A stretch of 64,000 nt of DNA from VXYL01 sp965199945 (GCA_965199945.1 OZ241354.1:1860001-1924000); one strand, 5' to 3'. Positions 27,591-37,034 are shown, numbered from the stretch's first letter. Program-made: numbers and translations. Notes: generated by a model from the sequence alone, not told the origin.

Positions 27591-28099
27591 GTCGCCGCCC
27601 CGGTCGGCTCGGCCGACTGTTCGGGCGTCTTGAGCATCGTCAACGTCTGCGCGCGGCGCTGCCAGCCGCCAGCGCCGTCGCGGACGACCTCCACGAGGCG
27701 AACGCTCGACTCTTCCACCGCGGCGATGCGCCCGCTGTCGCCGCCAAGCGCATCGCCGACCGCCAGCCGATGCACCGTGCCGCCGGGGCCCTTGAGCAGG
27801 GCGAAACGGGCGCCGCGGCCAGCAAGCGTGCCGAGGAGCTGGAGCTGATCCAACGGCACGCCGGCAAGCGGCCCTTGCGGACCCTCGGCGACCGGTGGCG
27901 GCTCGCCTTGGGCCGGCGCGGCAAACGGACTGCGCAGGTGCGCCGAGCGGTAGGCGAAGGGCGGCGGATGCGCTTGCGGCCTCGAAGTCGGCGCGGCGGC
28001 CGGCGCTGGCTTGGACGCCACCAGCGCTTCGAGGTCGGGCGAGTCCGTCGTGCAGCCAGCGCACAGCGCTAGCGGCACAAGGGTCGTGGCGAATCTCAT
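27587..28099 (-). CDS. pilP: Type IV pilus lipoprotein PilP
   Basis: A 170-residue inner-membrane lipoprotein with a signal peptide ending in ALCAGC, a Pro-rich linker, the YRSAHLRSPF motif and the PilP beta domain (LDQLQLLGTLAGRGARFALLKGPGGTVHRLAVGD, RRAQTLTM). It links the PilMNO platform with PilQ. ATGA overlaps connect it to pilO and pilQ. Confidence 0.93.
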
Positions 28100-28734
28100 T
28101 GCGGTTTCTCCTCTTGCGGTTGTGGGGTGCGGCCCCTTGCGGAGCGTTCGCGGTAGGTCTTCGCGGCCACGGCGAAACGCAAGCCGTCGCCGCCGCGTTC
28201 GGCGTGGATGGCGAAGTCGTGCAGCGTGACGAGGCGCGGCAGCGCCGCCACGGCGGCGGCGAAGGCGCCGAACTGGTGGTAGCCGCCGCGCAGCTCGACG
28301 GCGAGCGGCAACTCGAGGCGACGGTCCCCGGCGCGCTCTTCGCCAAGGTCGAGGCGCTCGATGGTCATGCCGCTGTCCACCGCGGCGCGGGTGATGGCCT
28401 CGAGCAGGCCCGGCACTTCGGCGCGTTCGGGAAGGCGCCGCAGCAGGCGGGCGAATTCCTCCGAAGCGCGTTCGTTGGCCGCGCGAAGCGCTGGCAGTTC
28501 GTCCGCCAAGGCGCGTTTGCGCGCATATTCGGCGCCCAGCTGCGCCTCGCGCCGTTCAGCGGCGGCGATTTCCTGGCGCACTGGCGCGGCCCAAACGCTC
28601 CACGCCAGGCCGAAGGCGACCGCGGCGACGGCGCAAGCGCTGGCTGCCTTGAGCGGCCACGCCAACGCCGCCATGTCGCCGATCTCCAAGCGCGCTGCGA
28701 GTTCCGACAGCGACTGGAGGGCGTCCTTCTTCAT
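28096..28734 (-). CDS. pilO: Type IV pilus alignment protein PilO
   Basis: A 212-residue inner-membrane protein: short cytosolic N-terminus, one membrane segment (ACAVAAVAFGLAWSVWAAP), a coiled coil (EIAAAERREAQLGAEYARKRALADELPALRAANE) and a ferredoxin-like periplasmic domain (GMTIERLDLGEE, GGYHQFGAFAAAVAALPRLVTLHDFAIH). It pairs with PilN. ATG 28734 overlaps the pilN stop. Confidence 0.93.
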   Translation of the reverse strand: MKKDALQSLSELAARLEIGDMAALAWPLKAASACAVAAVAFGLAWSVWAAPVRQEIAAAERREAQLGAEYARKRALADELPALRAANERASEEFARLLRRLPERAEVPGLLEAITRAAVDSGMTIERLDLGEERAGDRRLELPLAVELRGGYHQFGAFAAAVAALPRLVTLHDFAIHAERGGDGLRFAVAAKTYRERSARGRTPQPQEEKPQ

Positions 28735-29342
28735 GCCGCATCCTCCTTTGGCTCGTGCTTGATGGGCGGGCGCGTCTGGTGCGCGGATTCGCTCGCCGGC
28801 GCAGACACCTCGAAGACGATCTCGAAGGCTGCGGCGTGGCGGCCGTAGGGCGTGCCGGGCGCATGGCCGATGTTCTTCAGCGCCGGCGCTTCGAACCAAG
28901 CCGAGTCGCCCAAGCTACGCATCAGGGCTGCGACCCTGTCGTTGGCTTCGGCGATGCCCTTCGCGCCAACGACATCGCCCTCTTTCGTCAACGACAGAAA
29001 GTGCAGGCCGGGCGCGAGCGCCTGCGCCACTTCGTCGAGAATGCGCGCCGTGTCGGAACGCGCGCTCCACAGCCGCGCCAGCGCCTGGCTGCGTTCCGCA
29101 AGCGCGGCGTGTTCGCGGCGCAGCGCGTCGAGCGCCATGATCTGCGCATCCACATCGGCAATCGCCGCAACGAGAAATGCGTTGCGCGCCTGCTGCCGCG
29201 CCGCCTGACCGGCGGCGACAGCGCCGGCCAAGAGCGCAAGCCCGGCGCCGACGAGCGCCGCTGACGCCAGCAGAGCGAGAAACCGGCGTTGCCGCCGCTC
29301 GCGCTGGCGGGCCCGCCAAGGCAGCAGATTCAAGCGCAACAT
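28731..29342 (-). CDS. pilN: Type IV pilus assembly protein PilN
   Basis: A 203-residue protein that begins with the conserved PilM-binding motif LRLNLLPWRARQRERR, then one membrane segment, a short coiled coil and a periplasmic ferredoxin-like domain ending in AFEIVFEVSAP. Start ATG 29342 lies 13 nt inside the 3' end of pilM. The much longer open frame upstream is a shadow of pilM. Confidence 0.93.
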   Translation of the reverse strand: MLRLNLLPWRARQRERRQRRFLALLASAALVGAGLALLAGAVAAGQAARQQARNAFLVAAIADVDAQIMALDALRREHAALAERSQALARLWSARSDTARILDEVAQALAPGLHFLSLTKEGDVVGAKGIAEANDRVAALMRSLGDSAWFEAPALKNIGHAPGTPYGRHAAAFEIVFEVSAPASESAHQTRPPIKHEPKEDAA

Positions 29343-30364
29343 CGCGCGTCCTCCTCGTCGAACGCGCGCAGCGCCAGGCCGAACGCGGTCGTCAGACTCG
29401 GCGCCTGCCGTCGAAGCCAGTCGGCGTCGACCCGCGCGCTCGCCTCCATGCCGAGAAACGGATTCGCCGCGGCGACCGGCATCGCCAGGCACTCCTTCGC
29501 CAGCAACGCCAGTTCGCTGTTGCACGCGCCGCCGCCGGCAAGCCACACGCGCCCAAGGCGCTGTTCTGGATGCGCCGAGGCGAACTGCCGCAGCAGGCGC
29601 TCGGCCAGACGAAGCGCGTCTTCCGCGTAGGCGCACTCGCCGCGGGTCTCGAAGAGATTCGCGCCGGCGAATGCCTCCTCGCGCGCGAACAGCACGCTTT
29701 CGCCGTCGAGCACGAGCAGCGACACGGTGGCGGCGCCGGCGTCGACAATCGCCACGGCGTCGTCGCCCTGACCGTCGCCCGGCGTTTGCCACGCAAGTGC
29801 CGCGCGTTGCAGGCAGTAGGTCTCGACATCGACCAGCGCCGCCTTCAGGCCGCCCTCCCGCAGCGCCGATTCCCGTGCCGCGACCTGATCGACGCGGCAG
29901 GCCACCAGCAGCACGTCCACCATCGCGGGGTCGGCGGCGTTGAGATGCAGCGGTTCGAAGTCCAACGCCAGTTCCTCGGCGGCGAAGGGCGCCAGCCGTT
30001 CCGCCTCCAAGGCGACTTCCACTTCCATTGCGCGGTCGTCGAGCGCCGCGTCCAGGGAGATGGTCTTGGCAATCGCCGCGGCGCAGGGCACGGCCACCGC
30101 GGCGCGCTTGGCGCGGCTGCCGGCGCCCCGCCGCGCGGCTCGAATCGCTTCGCCAACGACGTTGGCATCGTTTATATTGCTCGCACTGTTTCCATTGCTT
30201 GCGTTGTTCGCGGCGTTGCCCGCGGCGGCTTCGGGCAGCGGCGCCACCGCGCACCCTTCAAGGCGGGGCGCGTTCGGCGGGCCACCGAGCTCGACCAGCT
30301 TGACCGTGGTCGAGCCGATGTCCACGCCAAGCAGGGAACAAGACTTGCGGCGGAACTGTCTCAT
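29330..30364 (-). CDS. pilM: Type IV pilus actin-like ATPase PilM
   Basis: A 344-residue cytosolic protein of the actin/FtsA fold. The phosphate-1 motif LLGVDIGSTTVKLVEL is near the N-terminus, AIVDAGAATVSLLVLD forms the phosphate-2 region, and VWLAGGGACN the adenosine motif. It binds the PilN N-terminus and nucleates the alignment complex. Start ATG 30364 has AAGGAG 6 nt upstream; ATG 30397 and GTG/ATG further up are alternatives. An unusual Asn/Ser/Ala run (ANNASNGNSASNINDANV) sits at about residues 49-67. Divergent from mrcA, as in other gammaproteobacteria. Confidence 0.93.
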   Translation of the reverse strand: MRQFRRKSCSLLGVDIGSTTVKLVELGGPPNAPRLEGCAVAPLPEAAAGNAANNASNGNSASNINDANVVGEAIRAARRGAGSRAKRAAVAVPCAAAIAKTISLDAALDDRAMEVEVALEAERLAPFAAEELALDFEPLHLNAADPAMVDVLLVACRVDQVAARESALREGGLKAALVDVETYCLQRAALAWQTPGDGQGDDAVAIVDAGAATVSLLVLDGESVLFAREEAFAGANLFETRGECAYAEDALRLAERLLRQFASAHPEQRLGRVWLAGGGACNSELALLAKECLAMPVAAANPFLGMEASARVDADWLRRQAPSLTTAFGLALRAFDEEDARCCA

Positions 30365-30421
30365 CCAAGGCTCCTTCTCCAGAGCGTCATCCGACATTTG
30401 ACCGAGCAACAACGACCTGAA
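30365..30421. promoter_or_regulatory. Divergent promoter region pilM / mrcA
   Basis: Only 57 bp separate the divergent pilM and mrcA starts, so the two promoters must overlap each other or the coding regions. The ribosome site of pilM (AAGGAG) is visible; no clear -10/-35 pair was identified by eye. Confidence 0.4.
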
Positions 30422-32884
30422 ATGCGCCGCGCCGCCAAGCCTGCCTACCGAACCATCGACCTCGCAGCACTTCTCGTGCGGCGGCGCAGGTGGTTTCTGA
30501 AGGGGATGTTGTGGCTTGGCGCAGCCGGAATCTGTACGACATGTCTGATTTTGGCGTCAGTTTTTCTCTACTTGGACCCGCAGATTCCGTCCACCGACAC
30601 CTACAGACATTACCGACTGAAGACGCCGCTGCGCATCTACACGGCGGATGGCGCGTTGATTTCGGAGTTCGGCGACCGGCTCGTGCCCATCGCTCTCGAA
30701 GACGTGCCACAGGGCTTTCTCGACGGCCTCATCAGCACCGAGGACAAGCGCTTCTACTCCCACGGCGGCATCGACTTCGTGTCCTTGGCGAACGACGTGC
30801 TCGGCCTGCTCACGTCCGAGGTGCGCACCGGCGCAAGCACGTTGACGATGCAGCTGGCGAAGGTCGTCTCGTTCAGCCACCGGCAGGAGTTCATCCGCAA
30901 GTTCAAGGAGATGCTGCTGGCCCTGAAGGTGGAGCGGGAGCTCGGCAAGGACGAGATTCTCGAGCTCTACGTGAACATCATGGCTTTCGGAAAGCGCGCC
31001 TACGGCGTGCAGGCCGCCGCGCAGACGTACTACGGCAAGCCGGTCGCCGAGCTGAACCTGGCGCAGATGGCGATGCTCGCCGGCATCATCAAGAAGCCCG
31101 AGGGGGGCAATCCGATCAACGGCCCCGGATGGGCGTTGGAAAGGCGCAATCTGGTGCTGCGGCGGATGCTTGCCCAAGGCGCGATCGGCGACGACGAATA
31201 CCGCCAAGCGGTTGCCGCGCCCATCACGGCGCAAGTGTTCAGCCCCGGCATCGATCTGCCGTCGCCCTATCCCGCCGAGTGGGTGCGCGGGCAGTTGTTC
31301 GAACGCTTCGGCGAAGACATCTACTCCGGGGTGGTCGTGCATACGACGCTCGACTCGCGCTTGCAGAGCGCCGCCCAGAAGGCGTTGCAGGGTGGATTGA
31401 TCGCCTACGACCGGCGCCACGGCTATCGCGGGCCGGAGAAGACGGTCTCGGAAGTCGCCCAGGCCGACAGCGCGGACGCACGGGCGCAAGCGGCCGTGCG
31501 AGCGCTCGACGGAGAGCGCGTCGTCCACGGCCTGGCGCCGGCGGTGGTGGTTGCGGTGGAGGAACGGGCGGCGCGGGTGGTCGGCCTTGGCGGCGACGAG
31601 GTGGAACTGCCTTGGAACGGCCTGCGCTGGCGGCCGTTCATCGACGCGAACCGCATGGGCGCGCTGCCGAGCGCGGCGGCGGACGTCGTGGCGCCCGGAG
31701 ATCTCGTGCGCGTCGAAGCGCAAGAGAACGGCTGGCGTCTCGCCCAGCTGCCGGACGTGCAGGGCGCAATCGTGGCCATGGACTCCATGACCGGCGGCGT
31801 GCGGGCGCTGGTCGGCGGCTGGGACTTCCATGCCAACCAGTTCGACCACGCCCTGCAGGCGCAGCGCCAGCCCGGCTCCGGCTTCAAGCCGTTCGTCTAC
31901 TCCGCCGCCCTGGAGCACGGCGTCACGCCGGCCACTGTGTTCTGGGACGCGCCCCTGGTTTTCGAGGACGAAGGCTTGGAGACCGTCTACCGCCCGCGCA
32001 ACGACGACGGCCGGTTCCGTGGCCCAATGCGCCTTCGCCAAGCGCTCTATCTCTCCCGCAACGCAGTCTCGGTGCGCGTGATGACGCGCATCGGCCCGGA
32101 GCCCATCCTCGAGCACTTGCAGCGTTTCGGCTTCGACCCGCAAGCGCTGCCGCGCACGACCCAGCTCGCCATCGGCGGCGGCATCATGACCTTCGCGCCG
32201 ATCGAGATGGCCTCGGCCTACGCCGTGCTCGCCAACGGCGGCTTTCGCGTGACGCCGCACGTCGTGACGCGGGTGGCGCGGCTCGACGGCACGGTGCTGC
32301 TGGAAGCCCAGGAGCCAAAGGTCTGCGAGCGCTGCGCGCCGCTGCCGGACCAAGCCCTCGTCGCGGACGGCGGCTCGGCGCCGACGCCCGCCGCCGAGCG
32401 CGTTCTCGACGAACGCAATGCCTTCATCATGGACTCCATGCTGCGCGACGTGGTCCGGCGTGGCACCGGGCGGCGGGCGCTGGCGCTGGACCGACCCGAC
32501 ATCGCCGGCAAGACGGGCACCACCGACGACGCCACGGACACCTGGTTCAACGGCTACCACCCCCACCTGGCCGCGTCGGTCTGGGTGGGATTCGCCGACC
32601 GCGCCCGCACGCTCGGCGCGCGCGAGTACGGCTCCAATACGCCGCTGCCGATCTGGATCGACTTCATGCGCGAGGCATTGGCCGAGCAGCCCGTGGTAGA
32701 GCGGCTGATGCCGGCCAGCGTGGCCAGAGCGAAGGTGGACGCCGCATCCGGCCAGCTTGCGGCCGCCGGCAGCGCCGATGCAGTCTTCGAGTTCTTTTTC
32801 GCAGACAACGTCCCCGCCGCAGCCCCCGACGCCTTGGCGCGTCCGGCGGCGCCGACGCGGGTGCAGCCCGAGGATGTGTTCTGA
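30422..32884 (+). CDS. mrcA: Penicillin-binding protein 1A (bifunctional peptidoglycan synthase)
   Basis: An 820-residue class A PBP. One membrane segment (GMLWLGAAGICTTCLILASVFLYL), then the GT51 glycosyltransferase domain with STEDKRFYSHGG (catalytic Glu107), GASTLTMQLAK and KVERELGKDEILELYVN, an OB-like insertion, and the transpeptidase domain with SxxK (GSGFK, Ser486/Lys489), SRNAVS (SxN) and KTGTT (Lys697). It polymerises and cross-links glycan strands in the periplasm. Start ATG 30422; the longer frame upstream is antisense to pilM. dsbB follows 2 nt after its stop. Confidence 0.95.
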   Translation: MRRAAKPAYRTIDLAALLVRRRRWFLKGMLWLGAAGICTTCLILASVFLYLDPQIPSTDTYRHYRLKTPLRIYTADGALISEFGDRLVPIALEDVPQGFLDGLISTEDKRFYSHGGIDFVSLANDVLGLLTSEVRTGASTLTMQLAKVVSFSHRQEFIRKFKEMLLALKVERELGKDEILELYVNIMAFGKRAYGVQAAAQTYYGKPVAELNLAQMAMLAGIIKKPEGGNPINGPGWALERRNLVLRRMLAQGAIGDDEYRQAVAAPITAQVFSPGIDLPSPYPAEWVRGQLFERFGEDIYSGVVVHTTLDSRLQSAAQKALQGGLIAYDRRHGYRGPEKTVSEVAQADSADARAQAAVRALDGERVVHGLAPAVVVAVEERAARVVGLGGDEVELPWNGLRWRPFIDANRMGALPSAAADVVAPGDLVRVEAQENGWRLAQLPDVQGAIVAMDSMTGGVRALVGGWDFHANQFDHALQAQRQPGSGFKPFVYSAALEHGVTPATVFWDAPLVFEDEGLETVYRPRNDDGRFRGPMRLRQALYLSRNAVSVRVMTRIGPEPILEHLQRFGFDPQALPRTTQLAIGGGIMTFAPIEMASAYAVLANGGFRVTPHVVTRVARLDGTVLLEAQEPKVCERCAPLPDQALVADGGSAPTPAAERVLDERNAFIMDSMLRDVVRRGTGRRALALDRPDIAGKTGTTDDATDTWFNGYHPHLAASVWVGFADRARTLGAREYGSNTPLPIWIDFMREALAEQPVVERLMPASVARAKVDAASGQLAAAGSADAVFEFFFADNVPAAAPDALARPAAPTRVQPEDVF

Positions 32885-32886
32885 AG

Positions 32887-33390
32887 ATGGCAAAGACGAT
32901 GGCGGGGTGGTTCGGCGGCGCGTGGCTCGGCATCGACGCCAAGCGCTGGTGGAATCTGGCGGCGGTCGCGTGGGCGGCGATGCTGCTCAACACCGCCCTC
33001 GTGCTCGAATACGGGTTCGGCCTCGCGCCCTGCGCGCTGTGTCTCACCCAGCGGCTGTTCGTCGTGCTGGCCGGACTGTGCGCGGCGGCCGGGCTGGCGC
33101 ACGATTCCCGCCTCGGCATCTATCCGCTGCTGGCCATTCTCGCCTCGGCCGGCGGCGGCTACTTCGCCGTCCGCCACTTGTACCTGCTGACGCTGCCGGC
33201 CGACGAAGTGCCGAGCTGCGGCGTGGACTTCGACTATCTGATCGACGTCTTCCCGCTGATGGACGTCCTGCGCGCCATGATCGTCGGCACCGGCGACTGC
33301 GCCGAGCAGTCGGCGGCCATCCCGGCGCTGGCGTTGGCCGGCTTCGTCGGCATGGCCGCGCTTGCCGTCGCGTACTGGCGAGCGCGCTGA
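32887..33390 (+). CDS. dsbB: Disulfide bond formation protein B-like quinone reductase
   Basis: A 167-residue inner-membrane protein with four hydrophobic segments. It has the first cysteine pair CALC (Cys49, Cys52) in the LAPCALCLTQR motif and a second pair at Cys111 (PSCGVDFDY) and Cys138 (GTGDCAE), the standard DsbB arrangement. It reoxidises DsbA and passes electrons to quinones. It lies 2 nt after mrcA and is probably co-transcribed. No DsbA gene is nearby. Confidence 0.9.
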   Translation: MAKTMAGWFGGAWLGIDAKRWWNLAAVAWAAMLLNTALVLEYGFGLAPCALCLTQRLFVVLAGLCAAAGLAHDSRLGIYPLLAILASAGGGYFAVRHLYLLTLPADEVPSCGVDFDYLIDVFPLMDVLRAMIVGTGDCAEQSAAIPALALAGFVGMAALAVAYWRAR

Positions 33391-33405
33391 CGGCGTTCCG
33401 CGCTC

Positions 33406-33798
33406 TTACCGTCGCGGTTTCGCCGGCGTCCATTGGCCGATGGCGATGGCCGGCAGGCGCGAGGCGTTCTTTTCCTTGAGCTCTTCGAGGTAGCGGTTCC
33501 AGTACTGCTCGCTGTTGTCCGCGAGATCGCGGAGGAACGCCCAGGAGTAGATTCCCGTGTCGTGGCCGTCGTCGAAGACGATGCGGATGGCGTAGTTGCC
33601 GACCGGCTCGATGGCCGCGACCCCCACATGCTTCTTGCCCGTTTGCAGCACCCGTTCGGCGTCGCTGTGGCCGCGCACTTCGGCGGATGGCGAGTAGACG
33701 CGCAGCAGTTCCGCCGGCAGCACGCTGGGTTCGCCTTGGGCGTAGGAGAGCTCCAGCGTCTTGGAGGACTTGTGGTAGACGATGCCGGTTGGGTTCAT
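33406..33798 (-). CDS. DUF971 (GBBH-like N-terminal domain) protein
   Basis: A 130-residue protein with the DUF971 pattern: MNPTGIVYHKSSKTLELSYAQG, LPAELLRVYSPSAEVRGH, then HVGVAAIEPVGNYAIRIVFDDGHDTGIYSW, which is the highly conserved core, and LRDLADNSEQYWNRYLEEL. The fold equals the N-terminal domain of gamma-butyrobetaine hydroxylase. In many proteobacteria it sits just downstream of hslU, as here (73 nt). Its function is not established, but links with Fe-S or scaffold proteins have been proposed. Confidence 0.88.
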   Translation of the reverse strand: MNPTGIVYHKSSKTLELSYAQGEPSVLPAELLRVYSPSAEVRGHSDAERVLQTGKKHVGVAAIEPVGNYAIRIVFDDGHDTGIYSWAFLRDLADNSEQYWNRYLEELKEKNASRLPAIAIGQWTPAKPRR

Positions 33799-33871
33799 GG
33801 CCGTCTCCTAGCGCGTCGGCGCCGGCCCGCGCGCAAGCCTGCCTGCCTTCCGCGCCGAGGTACTGCGCGCG

Positions 33872-35194
33872 CTACAGGATGTAGCGCGACAGATCCTGGT
33901 TCTTGGCGATTTCGGCAAGGTGGCGGTCCACGTAGGCGGCGTCGATGACGGCTTGCGATTCGCCGTCGCTGGCCTCGAAGGAAATCTGATCCAGCAGCCG
34001 CTCCATCACGGTGTGCAGGCGCCGGGCGCCGATGTTCTCGGTGTTCTCGTTCACATCGCACGAGATCTCGGCGATGCGGTTCAGCGCCTCGTCGCTGAAC
34101 TCGACGCGCACGCCTTCGGTGGCCAGGAGCGCCTGGTACTGCTCCGTCAGCGAGGCGTCCGGCTCCGAGAGGATGCGCCGGAAGTCCGCGGGCGTCAGCG
34201 CGGCGAGCTCGACGCGAATCGGCAGCCGGCCTTGCAGTTCTGGAATGAGGTCCGAGGGCTTGGAGAAGTGGAAGGCCCCCGAGGCGATGAACAGCACATG
34301 GTCGGTGCGCACCATGCCGTATTTCGTGTTCACGGTGCTGCCTTCGATGAGCGGCAGCAGATCGCGCTGCACGCCTTCTCGGGAAACGTCCGCCCCGTAG
34401 CTGTCGCTGCGCCGCGCCACCTTGTCGATCTCGTCGAGGAAGACGATGCCGGTCTGTTCCACGGCATCGACCGCCTGCGCCTTCAGTTCGTCCTCGTTGA
34501 CCAGCTTGAGCGCTTCCTCCTCGCTCAAGCGGCGCAGCGCGTCGCGCACTTTCAGGCGCATGGCGCGAGTGCGCCTGTTGGCGATGTTGGCGAACATGCT
34601 CTGCAGCTGGCCGGTGAGCTCCTCCATGCCGGGCGGCGACACCACTTCGAAGCCGATGGGCGCGGCATCCACTTCGATCTCCACTTCCTGATCGTCGAGG
34701 TCGCCTTCGCGCAGGCGCTTGCGCAGCACTTGCCGGGTGTTGGCGTTGTCGCGCTGCTCCGCGCCCATGCCCTGCTGCGGCGTCGGCAGCAGCACGTCCA
34801 GGATGCGGTCCTCGGCGGCGTCTTCGGCGCGGTTGCGCACGCGCTCCATGGCCTGTTCGCGCAGCATCTTCACCGCGGTGTCCGTCAAGTCGCGGACGAT
34901 GGACTCCACGTCCCTGCCGACGTAGCCCACCTCGGTGAACTTGGTGGCCTCCACCTTGATGAAGGGCGCATTGGCCAGACGCGCCAGGCGCCGGGCGATT
35001 TCCGTCTTGCCGACGCCGGTGGGACCGATCATGAGGATGTTCTTGGGCGTGACTTCGTCGCGCAGCCCTTCGGCAAGCTGCAGCCGCCGCCAGCGGTTGC
35101 GCAAGGCGATGGCGACGGCGCGCTTGGCGTCGTCCTGGCCGATGATGTGCTTGTCGAGTTCGTGGACGATTTCGCGCGGCGTCATCAAGGTCAT
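33872..35194 (-). CDS. hslU: HslU ATPase subunit of the HslVU protease
   Basis: A 440-residue AAA+ unfoldase. Start ATG 35194 overlaps the hslV stop (ATGA) and gives the canonical MTLMTPREIVHELDKHIIGQ. Walker A GPTGVGKT (57-64), the GYVGRDVE pore motif, the I domain (about 110-240), Walker B IVFLDEIDK, the sensor regions and the C-terminal RYIL tail that activates HslV. It feeds unfolded proteins to HslV. Confidence 0.97.
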   Translation of the reverse strand: MTLMTPREIVHELDKHIIGQDDAKRAVAIALRNRWRRLQLAEGLRDEVTPKNILMIGPTGVGKTEIARRLARLANAPFIKVEATKFTEVGYVGRDVESIVRDLTDTAVKMLREQAMERVRNRAEDAAEDRILDVLLPTPQQGMGAEQRDNANTRQVLRKRLREGDLDDQEVEIEVDAAPIGFEVVSPPGMEELTGQLQSMFANIANRRTRAMRLKVRDALRRLSEEEALKLVNEDELKAQAVDAVEQTGIVFLDEIDKVARRSDSYGADVSREGVQRDLLPLIEGSTVNTKYGMVRTDHVLFIASGAFHFSKPSDLIPELQGRLPIRVELAALTPADFRRILSEPDASLTEQYQALLATEGVRVEFSDEALNRIAEISCDVNENTENIGARRLHTVMERLLDQISFEASDGESQAVIDAAYVDRHLAEIAKNQDLSRYIL

Positions 35195-35724
35195 AGCGTC
35201 TCGATGGTTGTGTTGTGGTTGGTGTAGATGCACAGATCGGCCGCGATCTGCAGGCTCTTGGCGACGATCTCGCGCGCCGACAGGGAGGTTTCGTCGAGCA
35301 GGGCGCGGGCCGCGGACTGCGCGTAGGGGCCGCCGGAGCCGATGGCCACCAGCCCGCCCTCCGGCTCGACGACGTCGCCGTTGCCGGTGACCAGCAGCGT
35401 GCTGTCGCGGTCGGCCACGACGAGCATCGCCTCGAGCCGCCGCAGGGCGCGGTCCGAGCGCCAGTCCTTGGCGAGCTCCACCGCGGCGCGAACCAGATTG
35501 CCCTGGGATTTCTCCAACGCGCCCTCGAAACGCTCGAAGAGCGTGAAGGCGTCGGCGGTGCCTCCGGCGAAGCCAGCGAGGACTTTGTCCTGCCGCAGCC
35601 GCCGCACTTTGCGCACGTTGGCTTTCATCACGACCGAACCGACCGTCACCTGGCCGTCCCCGCCAACGACGACGTCGTCGCCACGGCGCACCGAGACAAT
35701 GGTTGTGCCTTCGAATTGCTTCAA
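35191..35724 (-). CDS. hslV: HslV peptidase subunit (ClpQ)
   Basis: A 177-residue threonine protease of the proteasome family. The conserved start of the mature enzyme (TTIVSVRR) is preceded by six residues, MKQFEG, with no other in-frame start codon, so a hexapeptide must be removed to free the catalytic Thr7. Other motifs: GDGQVTVG, KVRRLRQDKVLAGFAGGTADAFTLFERFE, AVELAKDWRSD and AIGSGGPYAQSAARAL. Overlaps hslU. Usually heat-shock regulated; no sigma-32 site was assigned. Confidence 0.96.
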   Translation of the reverse strand: MKQFEGTTIVSVRRGDDVVVGGDGQVTVGSVVMKANVRKVRRLRQDKVLAGFAGGTADAFTLFERFEGALEKSQGNLVRAAVELAKDWRSDRALRRLEAMLVVADRDSTLLVTGNGDVVEPEGGLVAIGSGGPYAQSAARALLDETSLSAREIVAKSLQIAADLCIYTNHNTTIETL

Positions 35725-35870
35725 GATCTACTCGCGGAGCTCGTGGGCGAGATGGGCGGGCGCTGCGAAGTGCATTCTAGCACCGCCGGGCAGCGGTGCC
35801 GGGAGTGCGGCGGTGCTGCTTCCCATCAAGCACTGTCTTTGCGTGCCCGCGGCCAAACCGTCGCGAACCG

Positions 35871-36887
35871 CTAGCCGCCGTTGCCGCCAGCCAGAACCGA
35901 GCGGCCGCGCCGCAGCAGTTCGTCGCTGTTCGCGACGTCCACCACCAGATCGCCGATCGTCGCGAGCCGCTCCGAGTCGTCCTCGTGCCCAAGGAGCGTG
36001 GCCAAGGCGTCGCCGGCCTCCGCGCCGAAGCGCCGTGCGGCCAGTCTCCGCAGCAGGGCGCGTTCTTCGGCCCTGCCCTGGGACCGCCCCTCGGCGATGC
36101 CCTGCGTACGCCCTTCGGCGATTGCGGCTTGGCGCCATTCGGTGATCGCTTCTTCCAGCATTGTCGGTTCTCCCAAGTACCTCGCCGCCAAGGCCAGGTG
36201 GCCTCCGTGTTCTTCCTTCGCGTCTTCGCCCATGAAGCGGAAGACGAACATCCGCATCAGCATGTCCGCGAGCTCGGCCGCCAAGTCGTCCAGCTTGTCC
36301 GCGCGGAGGCCGTCGAACAGTGCCTTCGACCGCGCCGGCAGTTGCGCCGCGACGCGGCAGTGCAGCAGTCGCAACAGCGCCGCCAGCCAATTCGAGCGCG
36401 CATCGTCAGCCGTTAGCCGGCCGGCGTCAAGCAGTTCGAAGTCGACATCGGGAGAGCGGCGGGCGAGGCCTGGTGGCGATTTCCGCAAGAGGTCCCGCAA
36501 CGTCTTCGGACGCCAACGCCTGCCGCCGGTGTAGACAACCACGCGCAGCGCCAGCGGCAACTCTCGGCGACGGTAGCGCGGCGTCTCCGCCAACGCCTGC
36601 CAGAGCAGGCCGTTGTAGACGAGCATCCGCAATGCCATGCGCCGATCGGTGGAGGACTGGCACTCGACGACCAGCAGCGCCTCGGCGTCTGGATCTTTGT
36701 CGACGCCAATCGCCCACGCGATGTCGCCGATGCGCTTCCGGCCGCCGCGGGCAACGTATTCCGCAGGCAGACGGCGCAGCCGGTTCGCGTCGAGACCGGC
36801 AACGACATCCGGTGGCAGCAGCGACAACAAGCGCGGCACCGCGGCAGGGTTGCCGAAGGCAGTACGCATGATGGCGTCTTCGTTCAT
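35871..36887 (-). CDS. Rpn-family putative recombination-promoting nuclease/transposase-like protein
   Basis: A 338-residue protein with the N-terminal region (DAIMRTAFGNPAAVPRLLSLLPP) and PD-(D/E)XK core (KRIGDIAWAIG with Asp55, LLVVECQSSTDRRMALRMLVYNGLLW with Glu75-Cys-Gln replacing ExK) of the RpnA/YhgA (Transposase_31-like) family. The C-terminal part contains the typical repeats AEGRTQGIAEGRSQGRAEERA, followed by LLRRLAARRFG. Rpn proteins are DNA endonucleases that raise recombination, some reported in phage defence. A piece of a second copy lies at 42128. Confidence 0.8.
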   Translation of the reverse strand: MNEDAIMRTAFGNPAAVPRLLSLLPPDVVAGLDANRLRRLPAEYVARGGRKRIGDIAWAIGVDKDPDAEALLVVECQSSTDRRMALRMLVYNGLLWQALAETPRYRRRELPLALRVVVYTGGRRWRPKTLRDLLRKSPPGLARRSPDVDFELLDAGRLTADDARSNWLAALLRLLHCRVAAQLPARSKALFDGLRADKLDDLAAELADMLMRMFVFRFMGEDAKEEHGGHLALAARYLGEPTMLEEAITEWRQAAIAEGRTQGIAEGRSQGRAEERALLRRLAARRFGAEAGDALATLLGHEDDSERLATIGDLVVDVANSDELLRRGRSVLAGGNGG

Positions 36888-37034
36888 GGCGGGCAGTGTG
36901 GACGTTCGAGCGGCGCCCCCGCAGCCGAGATCCGCCCGGCGCCGTGTGCGAGATCGCCGCATTTCGATGTGCGACCTCTCCCCTACAATGGCGGCTCGCT
37001 CTGCGTTGGTCTTACGGAGGCACGGAGGAAGGAC

